From contig NZ_KZ454943.1 in assembly GCF_002797395.1 (NCBI RefSeq), positions 4,330,253 through 4,394,252 on the forward strand: a stretch of DNA of 64,000 nucleotides, written 5' to 3'. A program made the position numbers and the translations under genes. Below, one piece after another: positions 47,214 through 55,875 of this stretch (position 1 is its first letter; every line of letters starts with the position of its first letter). The stretch is from Bacillus solitudinis. GTDB lineage: Bacteria; Bacillota; Bacilli; Bacillales; Bacillaceae_D. A model generated the notes under the pieces. The model searched no databases. It was given only the letters and a program-made list of their open reading frames with translations, and was not told the origin of the DNA.

Positions 47214-47291
47214 ATGAAAAAATGGACAGTTTCAGCAGTTATTTACCTTTTATTAGTAGTCGGTGGTTATAGCATTTATCAAGCTTTTTAA
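47214..47291 (+). CDS. 25-residue membrane peptide in the copper operon
   Basis: ATG at 47214 has a TTAGGAG ribosome site. The product starts MKKW and is one hydrophobic helix (TVSAVIYLLLVVGGYSIY) with a short QAF tail. It is placed between copA and csoR, so it is probably cotranscribed with them. Such single-helix peptides can stabilise a pump or act in membrane sensing; nothing in the sequence proves a role, and no Cys, His or Met cluster for copper is present. Confidence 0.55.
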   Translation: MKKWTVSAVIYLLLVVGGYSIYQAF

Positions 47292-47358
47292 AGGAGAAGA
47301 ATCTGTACCTTTACTGATAGCTGCAATTATTAAGATAAGATGGGGGGAGTGATTAAGA

Positions 47359-47697
47359 GTGGCTGATGAAGAAGAGAATGTTATGCAACATGAGGATTCA
47401 TGCTCTACATCCTTTGGGAGAAAGAGTCATCATACCGATACTGTAAAGAAAAACTTAACAACTAGACTGAATCGTATCGAAGGACAAATACGCGGGGTAA
47501 AATCTTTAATTGAAAAAGATACCTATTGTGATGATGTTATTAACCAAATTGCTGCGATTCAGTCGGCTTTAAATGGAGTTAGTAAAATTTTACTTGAAGG
47601 GCATTTGAAAAGCTGTGTCGTTGAACGAATTCAAGAAGGAGACTTGGACGTTTTGGACGAAGTATTAACCACGGTACATCGATTAATGAAAAAATAA
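47359..47697 (+). CDS. csoR: Copper-sensing transcriptional repressor CsoR
   Basis: This 112-residue repressor of the DUF156 family releases DNA when Cu(I) binds. The family C-H-C ligands are present: Cys57 (DTYCDD), His82 and Cys86 (GHLKSC). The helical region begins at KKNLTTRLNRIEGQIRGV. Residues 1-25 are an extra acidic and His-containing N-terminal extension. The start is GTG at 47359 behind GGGGGAG; ATG at 47383 is an alternative. It represses copA via the operator at 44692. In B. subtilis the order is csoR elsewhere with copZ-copA; here csoR lies inside the copA unit. Confidence 0.95.
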   Translation: MADEEENVMQHEDSCSTSFGRKSHHTDTVKKNLTTRLNRIEGQIRGVKSLIEKDTYCDDVINQIAAIQSALNGVSKILLEGHLKSCVVERIQEGDLDVLDEVLTTVHRLMKK

Positions 47698-47722
47698 TGA
47701 ATGAGAAAGGAAGATGAAGATA

Positions 47723-47929
47723 ATGAAACAAGTCACTTTAAATGTAAGAGGAATGTCATGCGGCCATTGTGTGAAGGCAGTTGAAACAAATGTAGGCGCC
47801 CTAAAGGGAGTAAGCAAGGTACACGTGGAACTAGAAGAAGCTCGAGTCAAGGTTGAATTTAATGGAAGTGAAGTAAGTCTTGATGAAATTAAAGAGGTTA
47901 TTGATGATCAAGGCTATGACGTTATATAA
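47723..47929 (+). CDS. copZ: Copper chaperone CopZ
   Basis: This 68-residue HMA-domain protein carries Cu(I) to the CopA N-terminal domains. The MSCGHC site (Cys13, Cys16) and the KEVIDDQGYDV end are typical; length matches B. subtilis CopZ (69). ATG at 47723 is taken because AAAGGAAG is properly spaced, whereas ATG at 47714 is only two bases from it. It ends the copper operon and is followed by a strong terminator. Confidence 0.94.
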   Translation: MKQVTLNVRGMSCGHCVKAVETNVGALKGVSKVHVELEEARVKVEFNGSEVSLDEIKEVIDDQGYDVI

Positions 47930-47986
47930 AAACATCTGCAAGACACATCTTGTTTAAGATACATAAAAAAACTAGGGGATTGACGG

Positions 47987-48026
47987 CACGGAAAAAGGTA
48001 CGAGTTTCACCTTTTTCCGTGTTCTT
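47987..48026 (+). terminator. Intrinsic terminator of the copper operon
   Basis: CACGGAAAAAGGT and ACCTTTTTCCGTG form a perfect 13-bp stem, followed by TTCTTTG. Confidence 0.88.
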
Positions 48027-48253
48027 TGTAATGAGGGAAACGGTGCTTTGATTTACGTGCGTCATACATTCCTAGTTTGGTAAAAAGAACCAAATTTACT
48101 CTGTTTTTCCAAGGCAATGTTACAGAATTGTAAATTTAAAAGTCGTTTGTAAAGGTATTGTAAATTTTATAAGCAAAGTGTTTACAGAACTCGTTCCTCA
48201 GAGTATTATCGACAAAGTATAAGAAAAATGTCGAAATATAAGGGATGGGTCTG

Positions 48254-49882
48254 ATGGGTTTAAGTATTCAAGAACTGATTTTTCAGTTTGTAGGTGGGTT
48301 AGGTATATTTTTATTTGGTATTAAGTATATGGGAGATGGTCTTCAGAAATCAGCGGGAGATCGTTTGAGAGATATTCTTGATCGTACAACCTCAAATCCT
48401 TTTATGGGTGTCCTAGCAGGTATCTTTGTCACAGTATTATTGCAAACAAGCTCAGGTACTACTGCGTTAACGGTAGGACTTGTCAGCGCAGGATTTATGA
48501 CGCTTCGGCAAGCGATTGGGGTAATCATGGGTGCCAATATTGGTACAACGGTTACAGCTTTTATTATTGGTATTAAAATTAGCGAATATTCGCTTCCTAT
48601 TATCGCTTTAGGTGCATTTTGTATTTTCTTTATTAAAAAACAACATATTCAATATTTAGGTCAAGTGTTATTTGGATTTGGTGCTCTTTTTTATGGTCTT
48701 GATTTAATGAGTACTGGAATGAAACCATTACGAACACTAGAAGGCTTTCAGGAATTAACTATAAGCATGAGTGAAAATCCACTGCTTGGTGTGTTTATTG
48801 GAACGGTCTTCACGTTTATTGTTCAAAGCTCAAGTGCAACGATTGGTATCTTACAAGGTTTATACGCACAAGGTGCTGTTGAACTTACAGCGGCGCTACC
48901 AGTATTATTTGGTGATAATATTGGGACGACGGTTACAGCAGTATTAGCAGCATTAGGGACTTCGATCGCAGCAAGACGTGCGGCACTTGTCCATGTCATA
49001 TTTAATGTTTTTGGAACCATTATCTTTTTAATCTTGCTTTATCCATTTACTCAACTTATTATCTTCTTCCAACAGTCGTTAAATCTGAATCCTGAGATGA
49101 CACTCGCATTTGCTCATGGAACATTTAATGTTACAAATACGATTATCCAATTTCCATTTATTGTTTTTCTTGCATGGGTAGTGACACAGCTTATCCGTGG
49201 AGAGGATGCGGCGATTGATTATAAGCCAAAGCATTTGAATCCAATTTTCATTGAACAATCACCTTCTATTGCTCTAGAACAGGCAAAAGAAGAAGTCATT
49301 AGAATGGCAGAATATGCACTGAGAGGGTTAAATGAAGCATCCGCATATTTTGAGACTCATGATAAAAAGCATGCAGATACTGCCATACAATTAGAAGAGG
49401 CAATAAATAATTTAGATAGAAACATTACGAACTATTTAGTTGATCTAGCGTCAAAGTCATTATCACATGAGGAATCAGAAAAACACGCAATACTCGTTGA
49501 TTCGGTTAGGGATATTGAGCGCGTTGGTGACCATATCGAGAACATAATTGAACTTATTGATTATCAACTTGCTAATCGCGTGAATATATCAGGTGAAGCG
49601 AAAAGTGAATTGAATGAAATGGTACAGTTGACAATCTCAACGTTAAACGATGCCCTTCATTGTCTTCAAAATTTCGACCTAGATTTAGCTTATACTGTTA
49701 TTTCTAAAGAAAATCTAATTGATAAAATGGAACGTTCACTACGCAAGAAACATATTGTCCGTTTAAACGAAGGACTCTGCTCAGGAAGTGCAGGCATTGT
49801 GTACGTAGATATTGTTAGTAACTTAGAACGAATTGGTGACCATGCTGTAAATATCGCAGAAGCAGTTATCGGTGACAAATAA
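48254..49882 (+). CDS. Na/Pi cotransporter family protein with PhoU-like tail
   Basis: This 542-residue protein has eight or so membrane helices in two inverted repeats marked by QTSSGTTALTVGLVSAG and VQSSSATIGILQGL (the QSSS repeats of the Na/Pi-II family) and NIGTTVTA in each half. Residues 350-540 form a helical PhoU-like regulatory domain (ERVGDHIENIIELIDYQ; ERIGDHAVNIAEAVI). It should take up phosphate with sodium. ATG at 48254 has AAGGG 9 bases upstream; ATG at 48245 is almost against it. TGTAAA repeats upstream hint at PhoP control. A strong terminator follows. Confidence 0.9.
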   Translation: MGLSIQELIFQFVGGLGIFLFGIKYMGDGLQKSAGDRLRDILDRTTSNPFMGVLAGIFVTVLLQTSSGTTALTVGLVSAGFMTLRQAIGVIMGANIGTTVTAFIIGIKISEYSLPIIALGAFCIFFIKKQHIQYLGQVLFGFGALFYGLDLMSTGMKPLRTLEGFQELTISMSENPLLGVFIGTVFTFIVQSSSATIGILQGLYAQGAVELTAALPVLFGDNIGTTVTAVLAALGTSIAARRAALVHVIFNVFGTIIFLILLYPFTQLIIFFQQSLNLNPEMTLAFAHGTFNVTNTIIQFPFIVFLAWVVTQLIRGEDAAIDYKPKHLNPIFIEQSPSIALEQAKEEVIRMAEYALRGLNEASAYFETHDKKHADTAIQLEEAINNLDRNITNYLVDLASKSLSHEESEKHAILVDSVRDIERVGDHIENIIELIDYQLANRVNISGEAKSELNEMVQLTISTLNDALHCLQNFDLDLAYTVISKENLIDKMERSLRKKHIVRLNEGLCSGSAGIVYVDIVSNLERIGDHAVNIAEAVIGDK

Positions 49883-49889
49883 AATAAAA

Positions 49890-49931
49890 GGGCACAGAAA
49901 AAGGCGATTTTTCCTTTTTCTGTGCCCTTTT
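49890..49931 (+). terminator. Strong intrinsic terminator after the Na/Pi gene
   Basis: GGGCACAGAAAAAGG and CCTTTTTCTGTGCCC form a perfect 15-bp stem followed by TTTT. Confidence 0.93.
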
Positions 49932-50068
49932 AAACAATGAGTGAAGCCGTTGCTTTGTTTTAAGCTTGCGATGAGTGGGTTTCTCGTCGCAGCGTGCAAC
50001 GTGCGGAGCCATTGTAACTTTCCTTTTAAAATCAAAAAGGCGATTTTTCCTTTTTCTGTGCCCTTTTA
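49898..50068. repeat. 35-bp direct repeat copying part of the terminator
   Basis: The same 35 bases (starting AAAAAGGCGA, ending TGCCCTTTTA) occur at 49898-49932 and 50034-50068. The second copy lacks the GGGCACAG 5' arm, so it cannot form the full hairpin. The 101 bases between hold no gene. Confidence 0.85.
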
Positions 50069-50222
50069 GAATCTAAACAGGTCGTTTTTTTATGAGCGGG
50101 GAGAACTCTCTTCGTAAACTGAAAGAGAAAAATGGCCTTTTTCCGTATATTTTAATTCGTCTTGGTAGAAACTTGAATCTGTACACCGATTATTAATATT
50201 TTGGAGAAGGGCAGGGAGTAAT

Positions 50223-50867
50223 ATGACGACGACGATTGAATGGTTTGACCGAGTGAGTGGCGAGCTTCAAGACCATCTCACCTCAATTTGTGAGAAATAT
50301 GACCAAGCGGGCCACATGTCAATTGATAAAGCGGCCAAGCATCCGAGAATCGAGTTTTTCGTAGAGACGGAAGATAACGATCGTGATTACTTCTGTGCAT
50401 TGTTTTTTGACCCATATAACAATGAATTTTATATGGAGTCATATGATTTAGATTTAGACCTTAGTTCTAAAACAATTCTTGAAGATATTGAAGATATCGT
50501 GGATGCAGTTCACGATAGCTTTCATGATTATTTAAATGATGATGATTTTGAAATGTCTGAGGAATATGTCCTTGATAATGAAGAAGACGATTATTCTTTG
50601 ATTGACGAAGTTGATGTCGAGTGGGAAACTCCTGAGGTTACAGCTTATATTGATGAAGATGAAGACATTGAGATTACTTATAAATTCGGGGTTTTACAGG
50701 AAACAGGCGATGGTATTTTACAAAGGGTAAATCGGGTTCGAACAACGGACGACGAATTGATTAAAGATGAGTTTAACTTCGTATTTAGTAAGGAAGAAGC
50801 AGGTACGATTATTGCGTTAATTGCCAGTCATATGAATTCATTAGAAAGTCTAGATAACCAATTGTAA
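50223..50867 (+). CDS. Highly acidic protein of unknown function
   Basis: This 214-residue soluble protein has about one quarter Asp and Glu, concentrated at 75-125 and 130-155. The N-terminal 70 residues (WFDRVSGELQDHLTSICEKY; RDYFCALFFDPYNNEFYMES) and the C-terminal 60 (ITYKFGVLQETGDGILQRVN; KDEFNFVFSKEEAGTIIALI) look folded. No known domain is recognised. ATG at 50223 follows GAAGGGCAGGGAG and a strong terminator follows, so it is surely a gene. It could bind a basic partner; that is inference only. Confidence 0.7.
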   Translation: MTTTIEWFDRVSGELQDHLTSICEKYDQAGHMSIDKAAKHPRIEFFVETEDNDRDYFCALFFDPYNNEFYMESYDLDLDLSSKTILEDIEDIVDAVHDSFHDYLNDDDFEMSEEYVLDNEEDDYSLIDEVDVEWETPEVTAYIDEDEDIEITYKFGVLQETGDGILQRVNRVRTTDDELIKDEFNFVFSKEEAGTIIALIASHMNSLESLDNQL

Positions 50868-50871
50868 TTAC

Positions 50872-50914
50872 AAAAAAAGCTGTTTGACGGATTTCCGTTA
50901 AACAGCTTTTTTTG
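50872..50914 (+). terminator. Intrinsic terminator
   Basis: AAAAAGCTGTTT(g)ACGG pairs with CCGT(t)AAACAGCTTTTT, followed by TT. Confidence 0.92.
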
Positions 50915-51074
50915 TAGGATGTCATTTGACCTTATAATAGAGGAATCCTTGCTTTATATATCGAAGAATAACAATACAGCTGAAACCTCATCCTAAGCAT
51001 ATGAGCACAAATCAGTATTAAACATTCTCCCTACAGTACATTATCAGCTATCTTCAAGGGAAAGGAAACTTTTT

Positions 51075-53657
51075 ATGAACTCATTAACTGAACTTTATCC
51101 ACGTGCAGTTGCACACACGAAGAATAAAGTAAGTGAGGATCTTGACCGTTTCCTTGGAAACAAAGAAGTTCTGCCATCACTAGAACAATATCTAAGGGAA
51201 AGAAAAGATTATGTAAATCAAATATGGTCCAATGTTTGGATGAATAAAGCATCTAACGAGGTATCAAAGAAAGATAAAAAGGCCTATCTACACGCTCGAG
51301 GCTACGAGACAGATGGAGTTGATAGGAAATTAATAAACAAATTGTTTCGAAGCGAAATTAAACACTATAACCCTTTTGATATCATGGATTGGGTACAAAC
51401 TCATTTTAATGATGAAGAGGAATGGGAAGTTAGATATAGTAACGCACGTGAAGAATATTTAAATAAAGAAGAAGAAGAAAGACTTGCTGATATTAGATTA
51501 AAGTCGGTTCAGACAATTGAACTTACAGCACAGATGGTTATTAAACAACAATATGATTTGCTTTACTTGTATGTAAGATCCGAGGTCGCCAATCAATTAG
51601 TTGAAGATTTTAAAACTAAATCCAAGTATCAGTCTGCAAATATTTTCAAAATTGAGGAAAAGTTGATTAAAGCCGGATCTTTTAAAGCGGATGAGTATCA
51701 AACAGTTGCTAGGTTCTTCGATGAATTAACCGGATCAGTACAGAAAACCACTTATTGGGGCGAAACATATTATGTGTATGAATCTTATCATGATTTTTAT
51801 GGTGATTTTGTTTTCACCAAACTTACCAATTGGGTTTCAGAGGAAGTTAAACAATCATTAGATCACTCTATTTATACTGACTATGCGGAGGGGTTTAAAG
51901 AAGAACTTACTGATGAAGGATTGCTTTTACTTGTTCGGGAACAACTTATTAAAGTACAACAAGTCTTCTTTACAAGGATTGAAGAGGAACGATTAAATGA
52001 CCTTCTTAAGATAGCTGAAATACCATTTGATGAGGCTACTCATAAACAATTACTTAATGAAGCATTAACGGAACGAGAACGACAAAAAGCAGAAGAATTA
52101 GCCGAAATTGAGCGTAAAAAAGCAGAAGAAGCCCGAATGATTGACCATATTTTCGGTAGAGAGTATCGACCATCGGCAGGAAGGGATATTCGCTATGTTC
52201 TTCATATTGGTGAAACAAATACCGGTAAGACACATCATGCATTAGAAAGAATGAAGGTTGCAGAAAGTGGCTTATATTTAGCGCCTTTAAGGTTACTTGC
52301 TCTTGAGGTATATGACCGTTTAAATGCAGATGGAGTGCCATGTGCCCTCAAAACAGGGGAAGAGGAAAAAGAAGTCGAGGGATCTCGCCATATTTCTTGT
52401 ACTGTGGAGATGTTCCATGAAAAAGAATTCTATGATGTCGTTGTCATTGATGAGGCGCAAATGCTCGCTGACAAAGATAGGGGTTTCTCTTGGTATAAAG
52501 CTATTACTAAAACAAATGCGAATGAAGTTCACATTATCGGAAGCGCGAATGTAAAACATATGCTACTTCAATTATTAGGGGACTCGAGTATAACCGTAAA
52601 TGACTATTATCGTGATATACCGCTTAAAATAGAGTCGAAAGAATTCAAAATGCAGCAAACAAAAAATGCAGATGCTCTTGTGTGTTTCTCCCGAAGACGT
52701 GTTTTAGAAACAGCTTCAGAGCTTCAAAAAAGTGGTCATTCCGTTAGTATGATTTATGGAAGTATGCCACCTGAAACAAGAAAAAAACAAATGCAACGTT
52801 TTATTGATGGAGAGACTACGATCATTGTTTCAACAGATGCAATCGGTATGGGTTTAAATTTACCAATACGCCGTATTGTTTTTCTAGAAAATGAAAAATT
52901 TGATGGGATAAGAAGAAGACTGCTTACATCTCAAGAGATAAAACAAATTGCAGGAAGAGCAGGGCGAAAAGGGATTTATGATGTAGGGAAAGTTGCTTTT
53001 AGTTCTAATATTAAGTTAATGAAACGACTACTGAATAAAGAAGATGAACCCATTCAGACGTTTGCCATTGCACCGACACCAGCAGTATTTGAACGGTTTT
53101 TCCAGTACTCAAGAGATCTTGGATACTTTTTTGAACTATGGGAAAAATTTGAGAGTCCAAAAGGAACCAAAAAAGCAGCTCTATCGGAAGAGCGAGAACT
53201 TTTTAAAACAATTCGTGATACGGATATTGAAGCACGATTATCGATGATGGATTTATACGGTTTTCTCCACTTACCTTTTTCAACAAAGGAACCTGAACTC
53301 ATTAAGCAATGGCTAGAGAAAATGAAGGCGATTGTAACAAGAAATGAGCTACCAGAGCCTCAGCTTAAAAAAGGAAGTTTAGAGGATTTGGAATTATCCT
53401 ATAAAGCAGTAGGGCTTCATTTACTGTTTTTGTATCGCTTAGAGCAAAGAACAGAGGCACTATATTGGGAACGTGTCCGTGAAGAAATGAGTGATGTCAT
53501 TCATGACTTTCTTAAAAATGACTTACGTCTGTTAACGAAAAAGTGTAAACATTGTGGTAAAAAGTTATCCTGGGAACATTCCTATTCGATATGTGATTTT
53601 TGTCATTCTAATCGATACAGAAAAAAACGTGACTATGTGTATTCCAAACGATATTAA
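51075..53657 (+). CDS. Suv3-like DExH RNA helicase with C-terminal zinc knuckle
   Basis: This 860-residue protein has an unrecognised N-terminal 320 residues, a charged coiled coil (about 325-355), and a superfamily 2 helicase core. Walker A is GETNTGKTHH (from Gly379), the Walker B box is DEAQ (459-462), the Suv3-type SCTVEMF precedes it, STDAIGMGLNLPIRRIVF and QIAGRAGRKG (about 624) form motifs V and VI. The core is closest in style to mitochondrial Suv3. The last 40 residues carry Cys824-x2-Cys827 and Cys840-x2-Cys843, a zinc knuckle. It may unwind RNA in degradosome-like or ribosome work. Substrate and partner are unknown. ATG at 51075 follows AAAGGAAA. Confidence 0.82.
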   Translation: MNSLTELYPRAVAHTKNKVSEDLDRFLGNKEVLPSLEQYLRERKDYVNQIWSNVWMNKASNEVSKKDKKAYLHARGYETDGVDRKLINKLFRSEIKHYNPFDIMDWVQTHFNDEEEWEVRYSNAREEYLNKEEEERLADIRLKSVQTIELTAQMVIKQQYDLLYLYVRSEVANQLVEDFKTKSKYQSANIFKIEEKLIKAGSFKADEYQTVARFFDELTGSVQKTTYWGETYYVYESYHDFYGDFVFTKLTNWVSEEVKQSLDHSIYTDYAEGFKEELTDEGLLLLVREQLIKVQQVFFTRIEEERLNDLLKIAEIPFDEATHKQLLNEALTERERQKAEELAEIERKKAEEARMIDHIFGREYRPSAGRDIRYVLHIGETNTGKTHHALERMKVAESGLYLAPLRLLALEVYDRLNADGVPCALKTGEEEKEVEGSRHISCTVEMFHEKEFYDVVVIDEAQMLADKDRGFSWYKAITKTNANEVHIIGSANVKHMLLQLLGDSSITVNDYYRDIPLKIESKEFKMQQTKNADALVCFSRRRVLETASELQKSGHSVSMIYGSMPPETRKKQMQRFIDGETTIIVSTDAIGMGLNLPIRRIVFLENEKFDGIRRRLLTSQEIKQIAGRAGRKGIYDVGKVAFSSNIKLMKRLLNKEDEPIQTFAIAPTPAVFERFFQYSRDLGYFFELWEKFESPKGTKKAALSEERELFKTIRDTDIEARLSMMDLYGFLHLPFSTKEPELIKQWLEKMKAIVTRNELPEPQLKKGSLEDLELSYKAVGLHLLFLYRLEQRTEALYWERVREEMSDVIHDFLKNDLRLLTKKCKHCGKKLSWEHSYSICDFCHSNRYRKKRDYVYSKRY

Positions 53658-53660
53658 ATA

Positions 53661-53697
53661 CGATGACCCAAGGCTACTTTACAGTCTTGGGTCATCG
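53661..53697. terminator. Bidirectional terminator between helicase and ykuK
   Basis: CGATGACCCAAG and CTTGGGTCATCG form a perfect 12-bp stem. Its 3' arm overlaps the ykuK stop codon. Confidence 0.75.
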
Positions 53698-54225
53698 TCT
53701 ATTACTTTTTGTATACCGATTTGCATAGCTCGATGCAACAAAAGCATCAGGCTTTATTTTGGGTTCTATGCCAATTGATTCGATTCTTGAAACCATTTCT
53801 TGCACAAATTTACGTGTTTTATTTCGCTGACCCGATCCGATATCAATATGACCTTCTATGGTGAATGTAGCACCCTGATAGACGTATGGTAGGATAATAT
53901 TAATTAATTTATGTTTATGGGATTCTGTAAATTGAGATGCCACTTCTTCTGTTAATTGAGTTTCATAAGAAATGCGCTCATGTAAATGAATCATTTTTCT
54001 AGGAATTGCAATTTTGCGAATACAAGCCCATGCACCTTTACCGTTATTTTTTATTACAATACCTGTTATGAAAATGGTTTCCTTTGCGTGTACTTGTGAA
54101 TCGGTCCCTAGAATTAATCGATAATTGCCACTAGGTTGAATACGAATAAATTTCAGGATTCGACAGAACACGTCTTCAAAGCTCATTTCTTTTTCTTGTA
54201 AATTTTGATAGGGATATTCTTTCAA
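53692..54225 (-). CDS. ykuK: YkuK-family (DUF458, RNase H-like) protein
   Basis: This 177-residue protein belongs to DUF458, a predicted RNase H-like fold. Hallmarks are RLILGTDSQVHA (a conserved Asp), HLHERISYETQL and EGHIDIGSGQRNKTRKFVQEM (near residues 124-144). The length is close to B. subtilis YkuK (172). Its activity has not been shown. The start is TTG at 54225 with AGGTG six bases before; ATG at 54186 region is a possible alternative. It converges on the helicase gene. Confidence 0.88.
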   Translation of the reverse strand: MKEYPYQNLQEKEMSFEDVFCRILKFIRIQPSGNYRLILGTDSQVHAKETIFITGIVIKNNGKGAWACIRKIAIPRKMIHLHERISYETQLTEEVASQFTESHKHKLINIILPYVYQGATFTIEGHIDIGSGQRNKTRKFVQEMVSRIESIGIEPKIKPDAFVASSYANRYTKSNRR

Positions 54226-54417
54226 ATAATCACACCTAACCTACGTTTTACGAGCAAGTATTATTATACATATGATATGTAACTATAAGATTATGCAGAA
54301 AAGTCATGACGGAAATTGATAAATACAGCGGCTGAGATTTGCTTTTTAAGGACGTCCATCCAAAAAAAGACAGCTTGGCAAATAAGTGTTAAACTAAGAT
54401 AGAAAAGGGGTGGTCTC

Positions 54418-54603
54418 TTGAGTAAGAAAACCGTGTTGTTAATTTTGTATGGGTTCTCTCTTTTATTTTTTATTCGGAGTCTCATAAAGATTGTTTTACT
54501 AGAAGGTACAGGAGGCTACGGTATGTTTATCTTAAGTGCCTTAGTTATGACATTCATATTAATTACTTATCTAAAAGAGCGAAGAAAGTCGAAAGAACAA
54601 TAA
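54418..54603 (+). CDS. Small two-helix membrane protein
   Basis: This 61-residue protein starts at TTG (GGGGTGG just upstream). It has two membrane helices (about 4-24 and 33-52) with a Gly-rich turn (LLEGTGGYG) and a basic tail (KERRKSKEQ). No family is recognised. The gene stands alone, and a small AT-rich gap precedes the PrmA-like gene. Confidence 0.55.
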   Translation: MSKKTVLLILYGFSLLFFIRSLIKIVLLEGTGGYGMFILSALVMTFILITYLKERRKSKEQ

Positions 54604-54844
54604 TAGATAAAGAGTGGGTAGACCGATAAACTACACACTTTTTTTATTGAATTTTTATCAATAATGGATGATATTACGACTAATTAAATAGTTAATTTCA
54701 TCAGAAAACCGACAAAAAGTGAGTATTTTTATGCAATACAAAGAATTTTTTTAAAATTTGTGTTACTATCTATTCAGAGATAGACATCTTCAGTCAAAGA
54801 AACAGTCTTTGTTTCAAAAGATGATTATAAGAGGGATGAGTAAA

Positions 54845-55735
54845 GTGTTACATGTATTTACCTTGTCATTACCACACGAGCAAATAGATTTAGCAATTGA
54901 ACGCTTAACCGTAGAAGGGTTTTACAATTTATATTATGACCAACCTTTTGATATTTTTGCTGAAGAGAATGGGTATAGTGCAGAGATGCTTGAAGAAATC
55001 GTAGAGTTAAAGGTGTTTGTTGAAGATACAGAGATAAAAAATAGTTCTGTAAAAGAATTAACAACAAAAATCTCAAAAGCACTATCAATCGAAAGCATTG
55101 ACGTTGAATATGATAAACTTGAAAATAATGACTGGCATCAACCATTCCCAACCATTGACTTAGGAAATGGTTGGCAAATACGGCCGCCTAACAATCTAGA
55201 TGATGTGAATCTTGAAATGAAAGAAATTGTATTTGAACCGCCGCATGCCTTTGGGACAGGCCTTCATGAAACAACACAAGATTGTTTGAGAATGATTCTA
55301 GGGGAAAAATTGGATGGTCAAACAGCGCTGGATCTTGGGACAGGCTCAGGGTTATTAAGTGTAGCAGCAACACTTGTTGGGGCCGAACGAGTGGTTTCTA
55401 TTGATATTGAAGATGTCTCTAGTGAAGTCCTTTACAACGCTGAGCTAAATAATATTGAGACGATTTCAGTTTTACAAGCTAATGTAATAGATCCTCTATT
55501 TACAGTTAACGAATCGTTTAATTTTATTTTTGCTAATGTTGCTGCAAATGAAAATAAAGAATTGATTAACTTTATTAAATCACATTTGAAATCGGAAGGC
55601 CGGGTCATACTTTCTGGAATGGTTGAGTGGAATTATAGGGAAGTCATTGATTTATACTTATCTAAGGGATTTTATATGAAACAAATGATACAAAACAATG
55701 AATGGGTTACTGCCTATATGGAAAAGATAAGATAA
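54845..55735 (+). CDS. PrmA-like (L11 methyltransferase family) SAM methyltransferase
   Basis: This 296-residue protein has the PrmA plan: an N-terminal substrate domain (about 1-120), the EPPHAFGTGLHETT motif and SAM motif I ALDLGTGSGLLSVAA, then IFANVAANENKEL (equivalent of the N-x-x-x NPP-like site). It may methylate ribosomal protein L11 or a related target; Bacillus species have both yqeT/PrmA and such a divergent homologue. The start is probably GTG at 54845 (GAGGG 9 bases before); ATG at 54836 adjoins the ribosome site. Confidence 0.8.
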   Translation: MLHVFTLSLPHEQIDLAIERLTVEGFYNLYYDQPFDIFAEENGYSAEMLEEIVELKVFVEDTEIKNSSVKELTTKISKALSIESIDVEYDKLENNDWHQPFPTIDLGNGWQIRPPNNLDDVNLEMKEIVFEPPHAFGTGLHETTQDCLRMILGEKLDGQTALDLGTGSGLLSVAATLVGAERVVSIDIEDVSSEVLYNAELNNIETISVLQANVIDPLFTVNESFNFIFANVAANENKELINFIKSHLKSEGRVILSGMVEWNYREVIDLYLSKGFYMKQMIQNNEWVTAYMEKIR

Positions 55736-55769
55736 TTCCCACAATTAACTGATTTTCAGTCTTTTTCGT

Positions 55770-55797
55770 TTGATTTTGTTTGATTTTGTTCTATAAT
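55770..55797 (+). promoter_or_regulatory. Probable sigma-A promoter of zwf
   Basis: TATAAT at 55792-55797 is perfect; TTGATT at 55770-55775 is the best -35, with a 16-base spacer. The spacer holds a tandem TGATTTTGTT repeat. Confidence 0.6.
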
Positions 55798-55875
55798 GTA
55801 AGAATAGTTTTCAAACGACAGACAATTTAATAGCGTATGTCTAGTTTAGTCTTTGTCAAAGAGAGGTTTTCATTC

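Noticed and set aside
49823-50035. Minus-strand 70-codon frame across the 35-bp repeat region
   Set aside because: It overlaps the terminator and the 3' end of the Na/Pi gene with no ribosome site.
54709-54718. A third ACCGACAAA copy
   Set aside because: There is no AGTCGG 35 bases upstream and no suitable -10, so it lacks the paired architecture.
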